DNA of 64,000 nucleotides from Lithodes maja (lineage: Eukaryota; Arthropoda; Malacostraca; Decapoda; Lithodidae): assembly GCA_037953745.1 (NCBI GenBank), contig JBAKBP010007395.1, positions 36,409-100,408 of the forward strand, given 5' to 3'. Positions 1 to 11,111 of this stretch are shown here, one piece after another. Below the pieces are notes generated by a model. It was given only the letters and a program-made list of their open reading frames with translations, was not told the DNA's origin and made no database searches. Both the position numbers and the translations under genes were made by a program. How positions within the stretch are numbered: position 1 is the first letter of the stretch; each line of letters opens with the position of its first letter.

Positions 1-56
1 ATCCTAGCTCTATTTCTGCGGAACCGATTAGCAGCTAGGATGGGGGCTCCACTGTA
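1..56. mobile_element. Right terminus of a Tigger/pogo-like DNA transposon
   Basis: The stretch ends in GGGGGCTCCACTG followed by TA. Its reverse complement matches the left end of the element that starts at 56881 over about 55 bases, including the subterminal inverted sequence ATCCTAGCT...AGCTAGGAT. The body lies outside the window. Assignment to Tigger/pogo rests only on the TA flank and the CAGTGGAGCC-type terminus. Confidence 0.6.
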
Positions 57-517
57 CAGCACAACTATACAAAAAGGGGTACAAGCAGGAGCGTGCTTCA
101 AAGAAGCCTGCTTGATAAAAAGGGGTTAACTCTGAGATTCTGAGAACAAATCCGCCAGTTAACAAGGCACCCCACTTAAATTAAGTGGTGAAAAAATAAA
201 ACTTATAAGTTTACATGTGCACATATAAACCCCATAAAATTAGTGGATATATCTTGCAAAATATAACCAATGCTTAAATTAGATTGCTTCTCAGCCCAAA
301 AACTACTTACAACAACACTTGTTGTTTGTACTATAATTGTACTAGCACAATTTCCTGTAATGAATAGTACAGAGAAATTTACATATCACAACACCCATAA
401 ACAGTATCACAGTTCTCATACTCTGGCGGGGTCTAGGGTGTCCTATGTTACACTGACTGCACCCCCCCCCCCCCCCCCTTTTTCTTGAAATTAAACAATA
501 AGTTACTTAGGGGCCAC
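57..517. other. Non-coding 3' flank of the DIRS element
   Basis: No convincing coding frame. The region contains a 15-base poly-C run at about 464-478, a short inverted pair (AGTTAAC/GTTAACT) near 125-165, and AT-rich sequence. It lies directly downstream of the minus-strand tyrosine recombinase and probably holds the 3' untranslated part and terminal repeat of the DIRS element. The exact element end was not located. Confidence 0.4.
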
Positions 518-1865
518 CTAGACCCTTTGCCTTAAAGTTATACATGGCAAGGAAGGTTTGTCTAGAGCTACTGAAAGGTAACGCGTCAAAAACGTATGAT
601 TAGAGGCCCACAACTGTGTGGACGTAATATCTTCAACAGAAAAATTCTTAAGGAAACTTAACGAAGCCGCCCACTTGCGTAAATCGTGGGCCCTAACCAC
701 AACGCCGGGATTACTCTCTTTAATGACCTCGACCAAGAGAGAAGCCAGTCAAGCGTTTACGCGTACTTGCTACCCATAAAGCACCGTGGTGATTTAGAGG
801 TGCCACTCTCAAATATTTGGTTAGAGCTTGCACTGGACATAAATTATGGTGCACCTTTCCCCTTTTCAACGCCGGCACCGTGAACTCTGAAAACACGTGT
901 TCACTGTGCTCATTCTTGGCTATGAACCCTGGGGAAGGTGCAATGTGAATACACTCATTAAGCCTACCAAACCTGAGGCAATTAGGTGTGTTGCTTATCG
1001 CCGCCAGCTCAGATACTCTGTTCCCGGTAGCCAAGGCCATAAGAAATACTGCCCTTTCTAAAAGTAATGTAAGGTCTGCAGTATTTTGGTACAGACAGGA
1101 ATGAAGTAATGACAATGCCTTGTCCAGAGACCAGGTAGGCATGAGCTGACGGGGAGGTGGGCGGAGTTTAAAACATGCCCTCATAAAACCTTTTTCCTCC
1201 GCAACTGGTATGGAGAGACCGGTAAGGTCCAAAAACGGTATCCTAATCGCTGTTAAGTGATTTTTTAACGTTACTACAGATAAACGTTTCTGCTCGAACA
1301 GATAATTTAAATAATTAAAAACCAAAGCCACCGAGGGCACAGTTTGTTCTGTTCTAAGAATCCAAGAAGTAAAGGCTTGCCAATACGATTGATACTGTCG
1401 CTTAGTAGACTGGGTAAATTGATTCATGAATTTATTGGTCACGTCTCTACCATATGGTGCTATCCATTTGGCCTCCTGAATGTCCATAATGCAAAAGTCA
1501 GCGAGGTCTTTAGGTTGCCAATTGTGTCTTAAGTGGAAAAACCCCACCGGGAGTGATACCGGGTGCGGGCACCACGTCTTCAATTGCTGGTACCACAACT
1601 GCGCCGGCCACAGGGGCGCGATTAGCGAGACTACGCCCCGATAATCCTGTAGTTTGTTTACTACGTGGCATATTAGAGACGCATCTGGCGGCGGAAACAA
1701 ATAAATGGAACTCCACCTGTTCCAGTCTGGCCCGCCCGCCGGCGTTATCGTCCGGCGGGTGAGGTACAGTGGGAGTTTGTGAGTCTCCTCTGATGCAAAC
1801 AAATCCACATGTGGATGGTAAGGCTCCGCAATCATTTGGTCGAAATGGTTTGCTTGAGCGCCCAT
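518..1865 (-). pseudogene. DIRS tyrosine recombinase (frameshifted)
   Basis: Tyrosine recombinase of the DIRS retrotransposon, which integrates circular cDNA without target duplication. The N-terminal part of the 381-codon frame from 1865 carries the end of the RNase H region (PHVDLFAS, typical of DIRS). A core-binding segment (STKRQYQSYWQAFTSWIL) follows, then the first catalytic arginine in TGNRVSEL. The frame stops near 720. A second frame (736-518) continues with HDLRKWAASLSF, the H-x-x-R box, and FLTRYLS, the likely nucleophilic tyrosine. All R-H-R-Y residues are thus present but split by one frameshift near 720-736. Another frameshift near 1832-1865 separates it from RNase H. Confidence 0.85.
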
Positions 1866-2412
1866 TCTACTGTTGTGCTCTGTCTCCGAGACAGAGCGTC
1901 TGCCCAGACGTTTGCTACGCCTGGGAGATAAGATGCGTGAAGCTGAATGTCCAGCCTGTTGGCTAGAATAAAAATCTTTTCTGACACGTTTAGTAACCCC
2001 CGAGATTTCGTCGACCCTTGTTTCTGAATACAGTAAACTGCATTCAGATTGTCCATTCTGAAGGCCACCGACTTGCCAGTAAAGTAGAGCCGTGAGCCTG
2101 AAGGAAATATAAGGGGACTAGTAATTCTTTGACATTGATGTGGGATATTTCTAAATGGGACCAAAGCCCTTGACCCTGGTGCCCTTGGTTTGACTGAAAG
2201 CCCCAACCTATCGTTCCTGACGCATCCGTGTCTACCCATACCGTCGGCGGAGGAGAGGTCCATGACATGACTGAGTGTAATGTTTCCCTCTTCGCCCAGA
2301 CCGCTAGCAAGTTGTGGATTAATTTTGGTATGGGCCATAATTTTTTCGCCGGCAATAGCAGAAAATATTTGTTGCCCTCCAATATTAAACGTTTGACTCT
2401 TAACCGGCCCAA
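1832..2412 (-). pseudogene. DIRS RNase H domain (frameshifted)
   Basis: Two overlapping minus frames (2412-2044 and 2338-1832) give one RNase H. The first has VWVDTDASGTIGWG with the metal-binding aspartate, then HINVKELL with the glutamate. The second has FRMDNLNAVYCI with the second aspartate and GVANVWADALSR with the last. A frameshift around 2050-2090 splits the domain. In the intact element this domain follows directly on the reverse transcriptase, from which a CR1 fragment now separates it. Confidence 0.8.
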
Positions 2413-2416
2413 CTGT

Positions 2417-3090
2417 ACCCGTTAGAAACGTCTAACGGGTTGGATTCTGCGTACTTTTAAAACACGCTGTGAATTGCCTATGATAACGCTCTTCAAATCT
2501 CTAGTGCTACCGCGGCTTGAATACTGTAGCGTATTAACATCCTACAAAGCAGGTGAAATAAATGACGTAGAGAGTGTACAAAGAAATTTCACTTCGCATA
2601 TAAGTTCGATAAAACATCTACACTATTGGGAGCGTTTAAGAGCACTGAATCTGTACTCACTGGAACGTAGAAGAGAACGTTACCTATAATATACACGTGG
2701 AAATTCGCAGAGGGTTTAGTACCAAACCTACATACTCCGATAGTCATGAAATTCAGTGATAAGAGAGGCTGGGAATGCGAAATCCCCCGGATGAATAACA
2801 GGGGTGCTATGGGCTCTCTGCGAGAGGGCTGGTTATCACACAGAGGCCCACGTCTCTTCAACAAACTCCCACGGCGAGTAAGAGACATGAGGGACATCTC
2901 GTTAGACAACTTCAAGAGAGCCCTAGATGTCGAACTGCAAAAAGTGCCAGACGAGCCCATCCTCGCAAGGGAGCGAGCTGTCGCTTCAAACAGTCTACTG
3001 CACCAAATCACCACCCATAACGAGGGGCGTCGCGCTCCTTGGTGCCGCTAGAAGAGTGGCGAACACATCATAAGGTATCATAAGGTAAGT
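2417..3090 (+). mobile_element. 5'-truncated CR1-like LINE fragment inserted between DIRS RT and RNase H
   Basis: Plus-strand frames 2474-2689 and 2746-3051 encode the C-terminal part of a CR1-type reverse transcriptase. Visible are FKSLVLPRLEYCSVL, VQRNFTSHISS, LNLYSLERRRERY and, in the second frame, GPRLFNKLPRRVRD and FKRALDVELQKVPD. The coding signal can be followed upstream of 2474 to about 2427. The two frames differ, so at least one frameshift is present. The 3' end carries two copies of a CATAAGGTAT-like unit (3067-3086), a short tail repeat typical of CR1. Removing it brings the DIRS RT and RNase H together almost seamlessly. Confidence 0.75.
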
Positions 3091-3791
3091 TGAATCCAGT
3101 TGAGAGAGCCGACCAGAGACTCCCAGATTCTCCGTGTCGTAGTCAGACTGTGAAGGAACAGAAACAATTTCCTGCGAAATCTGTTGCGATTGTCCACACT
3201 CTGACTCAGAGTGAGAGTAGCTGTGTCCCAGACCAGCCCTATCCACTGAACTACTCTTGAGGGAACAAGGTTTGACTTTACCAGGTTGACCTTGAACCCT
3301 AGAGTTTTGACATGTTTTAATGTTATGTTGACATGATTTATGCATACTTGTTCCGTCTCTGCTACCACTAGCCAGTCGTCTAGATACCATAAAATCCTGA
3401 TCCCTTGCTTTAACAAGGGCATCAGGGCTTGCCGGACTAATTTCGTGAATAAGCGAGGTGCTAGGTTCAATCCAAACGGCATCCTCTGAAAGACATAAGT
3501 CTGATGCATTATTCTTAAGGCCAGAAACCGTTGAAATCTTTTGTTTACCGAGACGTGCCAATACGCGTCCGTCAGGTCTAAAGAACACATCCATCCTCCC
3601 GGCGGAAGTGTTAGCCTGATCTGGTTTACTGTTAGCATCCTGAATGACATGTTGTGAATATGGAGGATCAGATAAGACAGGTCTACGACTGGTCTCATCT
3701 GAACACTGTCCCTTTTGGGCACTAGAAATAGTTTGGATGTGAAAACTGGGTAATTTTGAGGAACCGGAATGATGACATTCTTGGCGATCAT
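3078..3791 (-). pseudogene. DIRS reverse transcriptase
   Basis: Reverse transcriptase of the DIRS element. A 237-codon frame shows FLVPKRDSVQMRPVVDLS, CSLDLTDAYWHVSV (first catalytic Asp), FQRMPFGLNLAPRLFTKL and the YLDDW catalytic box, then LGFKVNLVKSNLVPSR. The upstream part of the domain continues as RWSLVQE until a stop near 3806. Still further upstream it lies in the frame 4318-3788, which overlaps gag, so the RT frame is broken by a frameshift near 3790-3810. The downstream end runs into the CR1 fragment at about 3085. Confidence 0.85.
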
Positions 3792-3799
3792 TTCCTGGA

Positions 3800-4318
3800 C
3801 CAGTGACCACCTCTAATGAAACTAAATTTGCCTTTGTCGGCTGACGTAAACGAGGTCGCCGGAGCCACTGCCAGGTGATGCCCTTGCGTGCCACCATCCT
3901 CGCCCAAGTATTTACTGGCCATGCGCGGTGACACGTCCGGAACGACCCAGTTAGCAGACAAGGGTTCGCCGGCTGTACTACCCTCTGATCCACCCGCCGT
4001 GAGACCGGCCCTGGGAGTGAGAGAGACTTTAGTTTTTTGGTGGTGGTGGTGGATGCTTAGCCGACTGGCCGGCGTTGGCAGAAGACGGGCCCTGGCCCGG
4101 TCTGTTATAGTTTCGTCCTTTATGACCTGCAAACTTACCTTGTTTATACCCGTACTGACCTTGGGGGGAAGCGGACTTAGGTATATGAAAGGGCTTTGAC
4201 CCACCCGGCTGAGCTTTTGCGACTGGCTTGGGTTTGGGAAAGTTAAAAGCAGGTTTCTTAGAAGGGGTGGGACTGTGCTTAAAGGCCTGAGCCATATTGA
4301 AAACAGTTCTCCACACAT
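3800..4318 (-). pseudogene. DIRS RT N-terminal extension overlapping gag
   Basis: This minus frame overlaps the end of gag in a different register, a common arrangement in DIRS elements. Its C-terminal half (PLSANWVVPDVSPRM, then GKFSFIRGGHW) looks like the linker preceding the RT palm. The N-terminal half could be only a shadow of gag, so the true start is uncertain. It breaks into the RT frame near 3790-3810. Confidence 0.4.
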
Positions 4319-4435
4319 CAGGGGACATTAACGAGGGAGTTAGCACCGGCGACATGACCACCTGGTTTGCAATTCTATCAGGAAGTTTCTTACAGTTTCT
4401 TACAGTAGATCCTCTGGAAAAAGGCAAACTATGCC
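4029..4435 (-). pseudogene. DIRS gag, C-terminal segment
   Basis: Basic, proline/glycine/lysine-rich tail (KPAFNFPKPKP, GYKQGKFAGHKGRNYNRPGQG, HHPPPP-like end) following SLPFSRGSTVRNCKKLPDRI. This is the nucleic-acid-binding tail of the DIRS gag-like protein. It is cut off from the rest of gag by the CR1 LINE at 4436. Dropping the LINE and one copy of TATGCC rejoins the frame to the segment ending at 8752 without any shift. Confidence 0.75.
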
Positions 4436-7430
4436 TGTGTATCCAGCTCAGTACCAGTACTTGCACTGCTGCGGTCGTTCACGGTGTTGGCGGCGGCGGT
4501 AGCAGACGCAACATTTTTACTATTCTGTATTTTTGTTTTATAATCAAACTTCAAATCTTGTCTTCCCCATGCTTTATCAAGATTACTTTCAAACTCCCTT
4601 ATTGATTCGGAATCGACTACATACTGGGGCAGTGCGTTCCACTCATTTACCACTCTATCACAAAATGAGTTCTTTGCCTTCTCAAGCCTATTTCTTTCTT
4701 TGTAAATTTTCTTAGAGTGTCCTCTCGTTCTTGTTCCCTCCCGCATCAAGAAGATACCTTCACACACATCCTCATCGTACTTTCCTGACACTATCTTAAA
4801 AGTCTCTATCATATCCCCTCTCTTTCTCCTATATGCCAGTGTCGGAAGCCCCAGTGTCCTCAACCTCTGCTCATAGCCTGCGTTCTTCAACGTTGGTACC
4901 AGCTTGCTAGCTCTCCTCTGCACTTTCTCCACTGCTTCTATATCCTTTACCATATATGGAGCCCACACCTGGTTTGCATATTCCAGGTGCGGCCTAACCA
5001 GCGCTGTATATAGATTCCTGAAGATTTCTTCGTCAAGTGACACAAATGTCCTCCTTATCAGCCCTACAATTCTATTGGCTTTGTTTATCTTTTCCGCTAA
5101 ATGTTCTGAGAAATTTAACTTATTGTCTATCACTACTCCTATATCCTTTTCTGCACTCACTTCCTCCATCGCTTCATACATACTGTATCCTACCTTGTCT
5201 ATCTTGCTGGTCCCAATCCGCATGTACTTGCATTTTTTTGGATGAAAAGGCATTAACCAATGCTCAGACCATCCCTTCATGTCCTCCACATCTCCTTGAA
5301 GCAAACCCATATCTTCCTTACTCCTCACTCTTCTATACAGTTTAGTGTCATCCGCATACAGGTATACCTCACTTCCATTAGTTATAACTTCAGGCAAGTC
5401 GTTGATAAATATAACGAACAGCAGTGGTCCCAACACAGATCCCTGAGGTACCCCACTTGTAATTTCCCTCCACCCCGAGCCTATTCCATTCACCAGTACC
5501 CTCTGTCTCCGATCTTTCAGGAAGGCTTCTATCCATTTCACACATTTCTCCCCTATATTATAGCTTCTAACTTTCTCTATTAACCTTTTATGTGGGACCT
5601 TATCGAAGGCCTTCATAAAATCGCAATATACCACGTCTTATTACATCACCATCTTCTAGAATTTGCATCCAATCATCTACCACCTTAATTAGCTGTAGTA
5701 CCGTCGACCTCCCCGGCAAGAATCCGAACTGTCTCCCACTGAAAAGTTGGTTTGACTTCATATGATCCATTATTCCTTCTCTAATTACCGTTTCCATTAG
5801 TTTACACACAACACTTGTCAAACTGACTGGTCTATAATTCCCTGGGTCATTTCTCTTTCCCTTCTTAAATATAGCTGTTATGTTCGCCTCTCTCCAGTCC
5901 ATCGGGATTTGTCCTGTATTAAACGATACCTCAAATAACATTTTCAATGGCTCTACTAACATCTCCCCTCCTTCCTTTATGATTCTTGGGTGTATCCCAT
6001 CCGGTCCCGGTGACTTACTTCTGTTCATTTTTTCTATAGCCCTTCTTATTCTAGCATGGGAAAACTCTACTAGTTCTAGTGCCGGCGCCTGTTTGATGGG
6101 AATAGTAGGCACTGCATCCTCCGACTCCACTGTTAGTACCCCCCCCAAAGTATTTCCCCAGCACCTCTGCTTTCTCCTTATCAGTCTCCGCTCTACTCCC
6201 ACCATTCAACCCCCCCACCAGCTCTGGGATCCCTACTCTTCTTGTTAACTTTTCCTGAATGTACTTCCAGAATATTTTTGGATTATCCTTCACATTTCTA
6301 GCTATCTCTCTCTCCCTCTCCTTCACCCCCCTCCTTGTTTCCCACCTTATTTTATTGTTTATTTGTCTACGTTCCAGATCCACTTCCTTAGCCTCTATAC
6401 TAGACCCCCTGTTCTTTTTTAACAATTTTAATCTTTCCCACAATCGTTTCTTTCTTCTAATCAATATCCAAAGCTTTCTTTTCATTGGCAATTCTGGGTT
6501 AGTTCTTTTCCTCAATTTTGTTTTATCCTTATATTCCCTTACTGGTACACTTTTGGATACAGCATTCTCCAGTTTGACTCTAATTTTCCTCCACATTCCT
6601 TCCGCGTCTTCACCGTTCAAATATTCCCCCCAGTCAATGTCCAAACACCGTCTCAGCAGCTCATAATCTGCTCTATCATACATATATATTTTTCTATTGC
6701 TTCTATTATCCCTCTCCGATTTAATGTTACAACTAAAGCTTATACAGGCATGGTCACTACGACCTATAGGGCTATCCACATTAACATGTTCCACTATATC
6801 CTCTTCATTGCTAAAAATCAAATCAAGTACACTCCCCTGCGTCCCATCTCTATATCTTGTCATCTCTACAATATGTTGCGTTAAAAAACAATCTCTCACT
6901 TTCTCTATAAACTTATTTTCCAGGCTACCCTGTCCCGCTGGAGTAGTACAATTTGCCCAGTTGATCCTTGGCAAATTGAAATCTCCAATCAAAATTTTAT
7001 ATTTGTTCTCTCTATTATCTATCTCCTCCATTGCTTTCAGTAGGTTATCATCCTCTCCCCTGCTATTATTTGGGCTTCTATATATAGAGGCAATTAGAAT
7101 TGATCCTCTTACACATTTTACTTCAATACACAAATACTCACAATACTGCGGTCTCATATCCACCTCATTAACCTTGAGCTCTTTTCTTACATAAATAAAC
7201 AGTCCTCTTCCAACCTCTGCTCTAATAGCATTTCTCTCATATAACTCAAAACCCTCCAAACTATATTCCACCAGTTCCCTTTCAATTCTAACATTTTTTG
7301 GTCTTACTTCCTGTAGGGCTATGACATCAGGTTTTTCCTCTTCATCCTGCATCCTACATATCAGTTCTCTTTTCTTGTCCTGAGTAAACACATCCACATT
7401 ACTAAACATAATCCTTAATCCATCTACCAT
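4429..7430 (-). pseudogene. CR1 ORF2: AP endonuclease and reverse transcriptase (two frameshifts)
   Basis: ORF2 cuts target DNA and reverse-transcribes the LINE RNA. A likely start is the ATG at 7430, within a longer open frame that overlaps the end of ORF1. Endonuclease motifs are ALQEVRPKN, IYRSPNNSRG, ILIGDFNLPRINW, LDLIFSNEED and IGRSDHACI. RT motifs are SKSPGPDGIHPRI, NYRPVSLTSVVCKLMETVI, QFGFLPGRSTVLQL, CDFMKAFDKVPHKRL, SGVPQGSVLGPLLFVIFINDL and LYADDTKL. A frameshift lies in the C8 run at about 6139-6146. A second, apparently a 1-base insertion, lies near 5625. The frame ends in the target duplication itself: the last stop uses host bases at 4429-4431. Confidence 0.88.
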
Positions 7431-8746
7431 TCCTTCAGCAATTACACCATCCCGCTCCTCCAGTCCGTACCCTACTCCCCTGTTAGCACTACTGGGTCTG
7501 CCTCTTTGTCTCCTGTCTCTCCCTGTGACACCTCCACCCCGTTCTCCTCCTCCGTCACAACTCTCATCACATTCTCTCCCCTCCCTGATCTCCCCCTCCT
7601 TTCTACTCTTATAAACCACTTCCTCACTTTTCCGTCCCTCACTCTCCAGTAAAAATTTCTCTTATCCTCCTCATCCAACTTTCCATTATTTTCATCAGCC
7701 TTTTCTTGTAATTCCTTAATTTTTTTCCTTTGTTCTATACTCAAATCCTTCTTTAGTCTTATGTGTTTCAGTTTATCATTTGTATTTAGCCTCCAACTAA
7801 AATTTGTCACAGTCTCCGCCACTACCCTAGTTTTAAACTGTACCCTTATAGGTCTCATCTCTCCCCTTTTATATCTACCTATCCTACTGATCTACTCCAC
7901 CTGCCCTTCCCATCCATATTCGTCCTCATCCACACCTTTCAAGACCTCCTTCACTGTCTCCATATCCCTCACTTTTCTCACTCCATTATCATTCATATGA
8001 GTCTCTATATCTCCATACAAGATTACACCCCTATCCCTGTCCATAGCCTCCCTCACGACACTCTCCTTGTTCTTCATGACCCCTACAACTGCACTCTCAA
8101 AACTTTTTTTGGTCATATTCATTTCTTCCTTTTGCTCTTTCATAATATCCTCCAAATCCTTGACTTTTTGTTTACCTACCACCGTCCATGCAGTCGACTC
8201 CTTTACTTCCGTGAAACGTCCTTCGTATTCCTTCAGCTGCTCCTTCAATGCCATATTCTCTGCTCCCAGTTCATCTACCCTTTTCAATACTATCTCTAGG
8301 CTCTCATTAACTGCCAGAAAAGGCCTGCATTCACTTCCTTCGCTAGTCCTATTCCCTTCCCCATCTATCACACCACACATTACACACAGTGCCTTAACTT
8401 TCTCACCAATATCCCCCTTCCATTTCTCCGTATCACTCATCCACTTTTCCAAATCCTTCACAACAATACTAACCTCTTCTAACTTCTTATCTGTGCTCTT
8501 AAATCCCCGAAAACGTTGTAACCTTCCTTCCGCCTCCGTCATACCCGAAATTCCCTCTGCCATGTTTGTTTACAAACTCAACAACTCACAACCCTACCGC
8601 TGTCCCGTCACTACACACTCTTATTACACTATATATCACCCCTCCACCACACCAATATATCCTCCAAACCTTCACTAAATCCTTCCTCTTCTTGTTAGCC
8701 CCGTATGCACTCGATATCCTTGAATTAATTGACTATTCCCATAACA
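4436..8746 (-). mobile_element. CR1-like LINE, near full length, inserted in DIRS gag
   Basis: A 4.3-kb minus-strand LINE with an ORF1 (coiled-coil/RRM-like protein) and an ORF2 (endonuclease plus reverse transcriptase). It is flanked by TATGCC at 4430-4435 and 8747-8752, a 6-bp target duplication. Deleting the insert restores an open gag frame exactly. The stretch 8564-8746 is probably its 5' untranslated region. CR1 membership rests on the NVDVFTQDKKREL and GDFNLPRINW endonuclease motifs and the RT C-terminal style. ORF1 has one nonsense codon and ORF2 two frameshifts. Confidence 0.88.
7472..8563 (-). pseudogene. CR1 ORF1: coiled-coil RNA-binding protein (one stop codon)
   Basis: ORF1 starts at the ATG at 8563. 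A charged, helical region rich in Lys/Glu (KKLEEVSIVVKDLEKW, VDELGAENMALKEQLKEYE) looks like a coiled coil. An RRM/C-terminal-domain-like stretch follows after the break (RPIRVQFKTRVVAETV and LKHIRLKKDLS). The two halves (8563-7892 and 7858-7472) are in the same register, separated by one in-frame TAG near 7892. Otherwise intact. It would bind LINE RNA as a chaperone. Confidence 0.8.
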
Positions 8747-9828
8747 TATGCCGGAGCCTCAAACTTGCGTCCGCCTTCCGCCATGGTGCGCCGCCAACCA
8801 GGGACATCCTAAGATCCTGTCTCGCCCGCACCGCCTCGAGCAAGGCTGTGCGGATATCCCCCAACGACTGAATTGAAGTCTGAAGGAGTAATCGCCGAGA
8901 TAGTTCAACCGATCTTCTGGCCTCCGCGTCCGCGATTGCCTGAGTAGATCTTAGCATAGATTTCGCCACCTGGTGCGTAACAATGTACAGTACTGGGAAA
9001 AAAGTCTATACGCCTTCCCCCGTAGCCTAAACTCCCGGTCTAGGTGAGCTGGTGAAGGCGTAGTGAAAGGATCTTTAAGTTTGCATAGATTGATTTTGGG
9101 GGCAGCTAAAAAAGCAAACAAAGCAGATGGAACTTCGCCGGCTGAAAAGACTGGCATAGAGAACCAAGAATGGCTGTCCTGAGGAATCTGGTGCGAAGAT
9201 TTGTGAGGTGTAGGTGGTCGCAAAGTTATGAGCCTCTACCTCCCACCTTCAACACTGGGTTAGCGGCTGTGTCTGTGAACGTTTGTAAATCTAATTCTGG
9301 AGTGAGAGCCGACAGTGCTTTTATATCATTAAAACCGTCATGCTTGGTCCAGTCAGAAAACAGTTTTGAAGCTGAGGCAGGGGGCAGTGCAGGCGTAGCT
9401 GTATACACAAAAAAGTCATGGTGATAATGGTTCGGAATGGCCTTAATATTAACACCAAGTACATTACCCGCAATATCCAAGGCTCGTAACTTTCTAGATT
9501 TTTTTCCCTGGATTACCCACTCACGTGGCACTGGAAGTTCCCCTGACAAAGTGGGCTGCGCCGCCTCTGGCTTAGTTGGTATCATTTGAACCCATGAATC
9601 ATCTGGACCGTATAACAGGGGCATAGCTACCTTTCTTAACGGTGCTTTATCTAAAGGGGGAGGATTCACATCCGTTACCACCCTTACACTAGAAGTAGTC
9701 AGTGCCGCCGAAGCAGGCCTAGTGACCATATTAGGTGATATAGAGGGAGGGTGCGGAATCTTGGTCAAAGCAATAGAAGCGATCAGAGGCCGAACACTTG
9801 AACTTGTCATGGGAGCTCCCAGGTCCAC
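8733..9828 (-). pseudogene. DIRS gag, middle segment (frameshifted)
   Basis: Three overlapping frames (9828-9226, 9223-8951, 8969-8733) together read as a gag/capsid-like region, including PLLYGPDDSWVQMIP, SKLFSDWTKHDGFNDIKAL, FSAGEVPSALFAFLAAPK and ARQDLRMSLVGGAPW. At least two frameshifts separate them, and another near 9810-9828 separates them from the N-terminal part. It ends at the CR1 insertion at 8747. Confidence 0.7.
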
Positions 9829-11081
9829 TGTAGGAGTCTCCGGCTGTTGGCCAAATTTTTTGTTAGAGCAGTAACTAACAACCCATCTATTTCCTCCGCC
9901 GTGACAAATTTAGCAGATGAAGAACTCAGAGGTGAATCATTCCTATCTTGTGAGTCGTCTAGAACTGAACCCGACTCTTGCACTTCCATGTCAGAGATTA
10001 TAGACACCTCATCCTTGTCATCTGGCCCATCATGAGAGGGTTCCACCGAAGCCGGAACCTCGTCTTGGTGCCAAGTTAAGTCAGGAATGGATGATGGGAT
10101 CACAGCGTCCCGGTGGACGTCCGTCCGTACCTGTGGCTCCTGAACCAGACGTGGGCCTTCATGCCCTGGTTGGGAATACCGCCATACACCCAGGCCTTGG
10201 CCCGAACTCCCTTGGGAGTCAGATACACCATCAACCACTGAGCCCCCACTAGACTCTTCTAAAGGGCGATCACTGCCTACAGAACTCTCTAACTCTAAGT
10301 GTGTAATATCCATTGGGAACCTGTCCGCCGCCAACACCCCCACCACAGTCTCTGACTCCACTCCCGCCCCATCAGATTGGACACTAGATAAGTCGGGAGT
10401 AGAGGCAAAAAGTGAGGCACGAGGCTCCGGCGAACGCCGGGAGGCCTTTCGTTCCTTAGAATCTTTCCTGGAAGATTTGTGGCTGCGGTGTGACTTTGAT
10501 CTTTCACTGCTCTTAGACTTATCCGATCTTTCACTAGAGCTGTCCTTGGACTTTTCCTCTTTGCTCCTCTTTCTTGCTGGTGAAGAAGAATGACTAGGCG
10601 GCTGTTGTCTGAGGGGCGACCTGGACCTGGACCGCGCCCGTGACGTGGAGGCTGTCACCGGGGGCGTGGGTTCACGAGGTCTCTTAGAAGTGGTAGGGAC
10701 CAGAGAAAGTGCTGTACCCTGCCCAGTCTCTGCCGACTTTCATACAGTTACTCTAGAGGTACGTTTAATAGGAGGGTGCTCAATCAGTAATTTATCCCAA
10801 AGAATCACATTATCACATTGCAGCGCTTTATGAGCCACTGTGGTAGCATAACTTGACAACTGCTGCCTGACCTCCCTCAAAGCGACCGCCGCGGATCTAC
10901 TATTGTCCCGCAACACTTTGACACTCAATTGAGTACAGAAGGTACAGTTCCCCGTTACCCACAAACCCCTTGAGCGATCTAAACATTTAACACATCTAAT
11001 GCAAAGAGTGTGTGCAAAGATAGGGATACCTGAACATGAGGGAGCAATACACAAGGCAAAAACAGGGTCTAGGGTAGCCAT
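9807..11081 (-). pseudogene. DIRS gag, N-terminal segment with RS-rich region (one stop codon)
   Basis: Probable start is the ATG at 11081. A cysteine cluster (CIRCVKCLD then CTFCTQL) suggests a zinc-binding motif near residues 20-50. After a single in-frame TGA at 10740-10742 the same register continues for 283 codons. It holds an Arg/Ser/Lys-rich stretch (SRARSRSRSPLRQQPP, SSERSDKSKSSERSKSH), then an acidic Ser-rich region. The RS-like tract resembles splicing-factor RS domains and is common in DIRS gag proteins. It ends by frameshift near 9810. Confidence 0.7.
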
Positions 11082-11111
11082 GACAGAGACTGGTGGAAAA
11101 CACGAACCCAC

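Noticed and set aside
464..478. Homopolymer C/G runs (also about 20751, 53283, 54706) as functional G-quadruplexes
   Set aside because: Single uninterrupted runs with no spacing pattern; could equally be slippage or assembly artefacts.
2995..3993. A 332-codon minus frame across the DIRS RT
   Set aside because: It overlaps the true RT register, which alone carries the catalytic motifs; only the occasional short stretch is RT-like.
8067..8678. A 203-codon plus-strand Ser/Phe-rich frame
   Set aside because: Antisense shadow of CR1 ORF1, with composition dictated by the Lys/Glu-rich sense strand.
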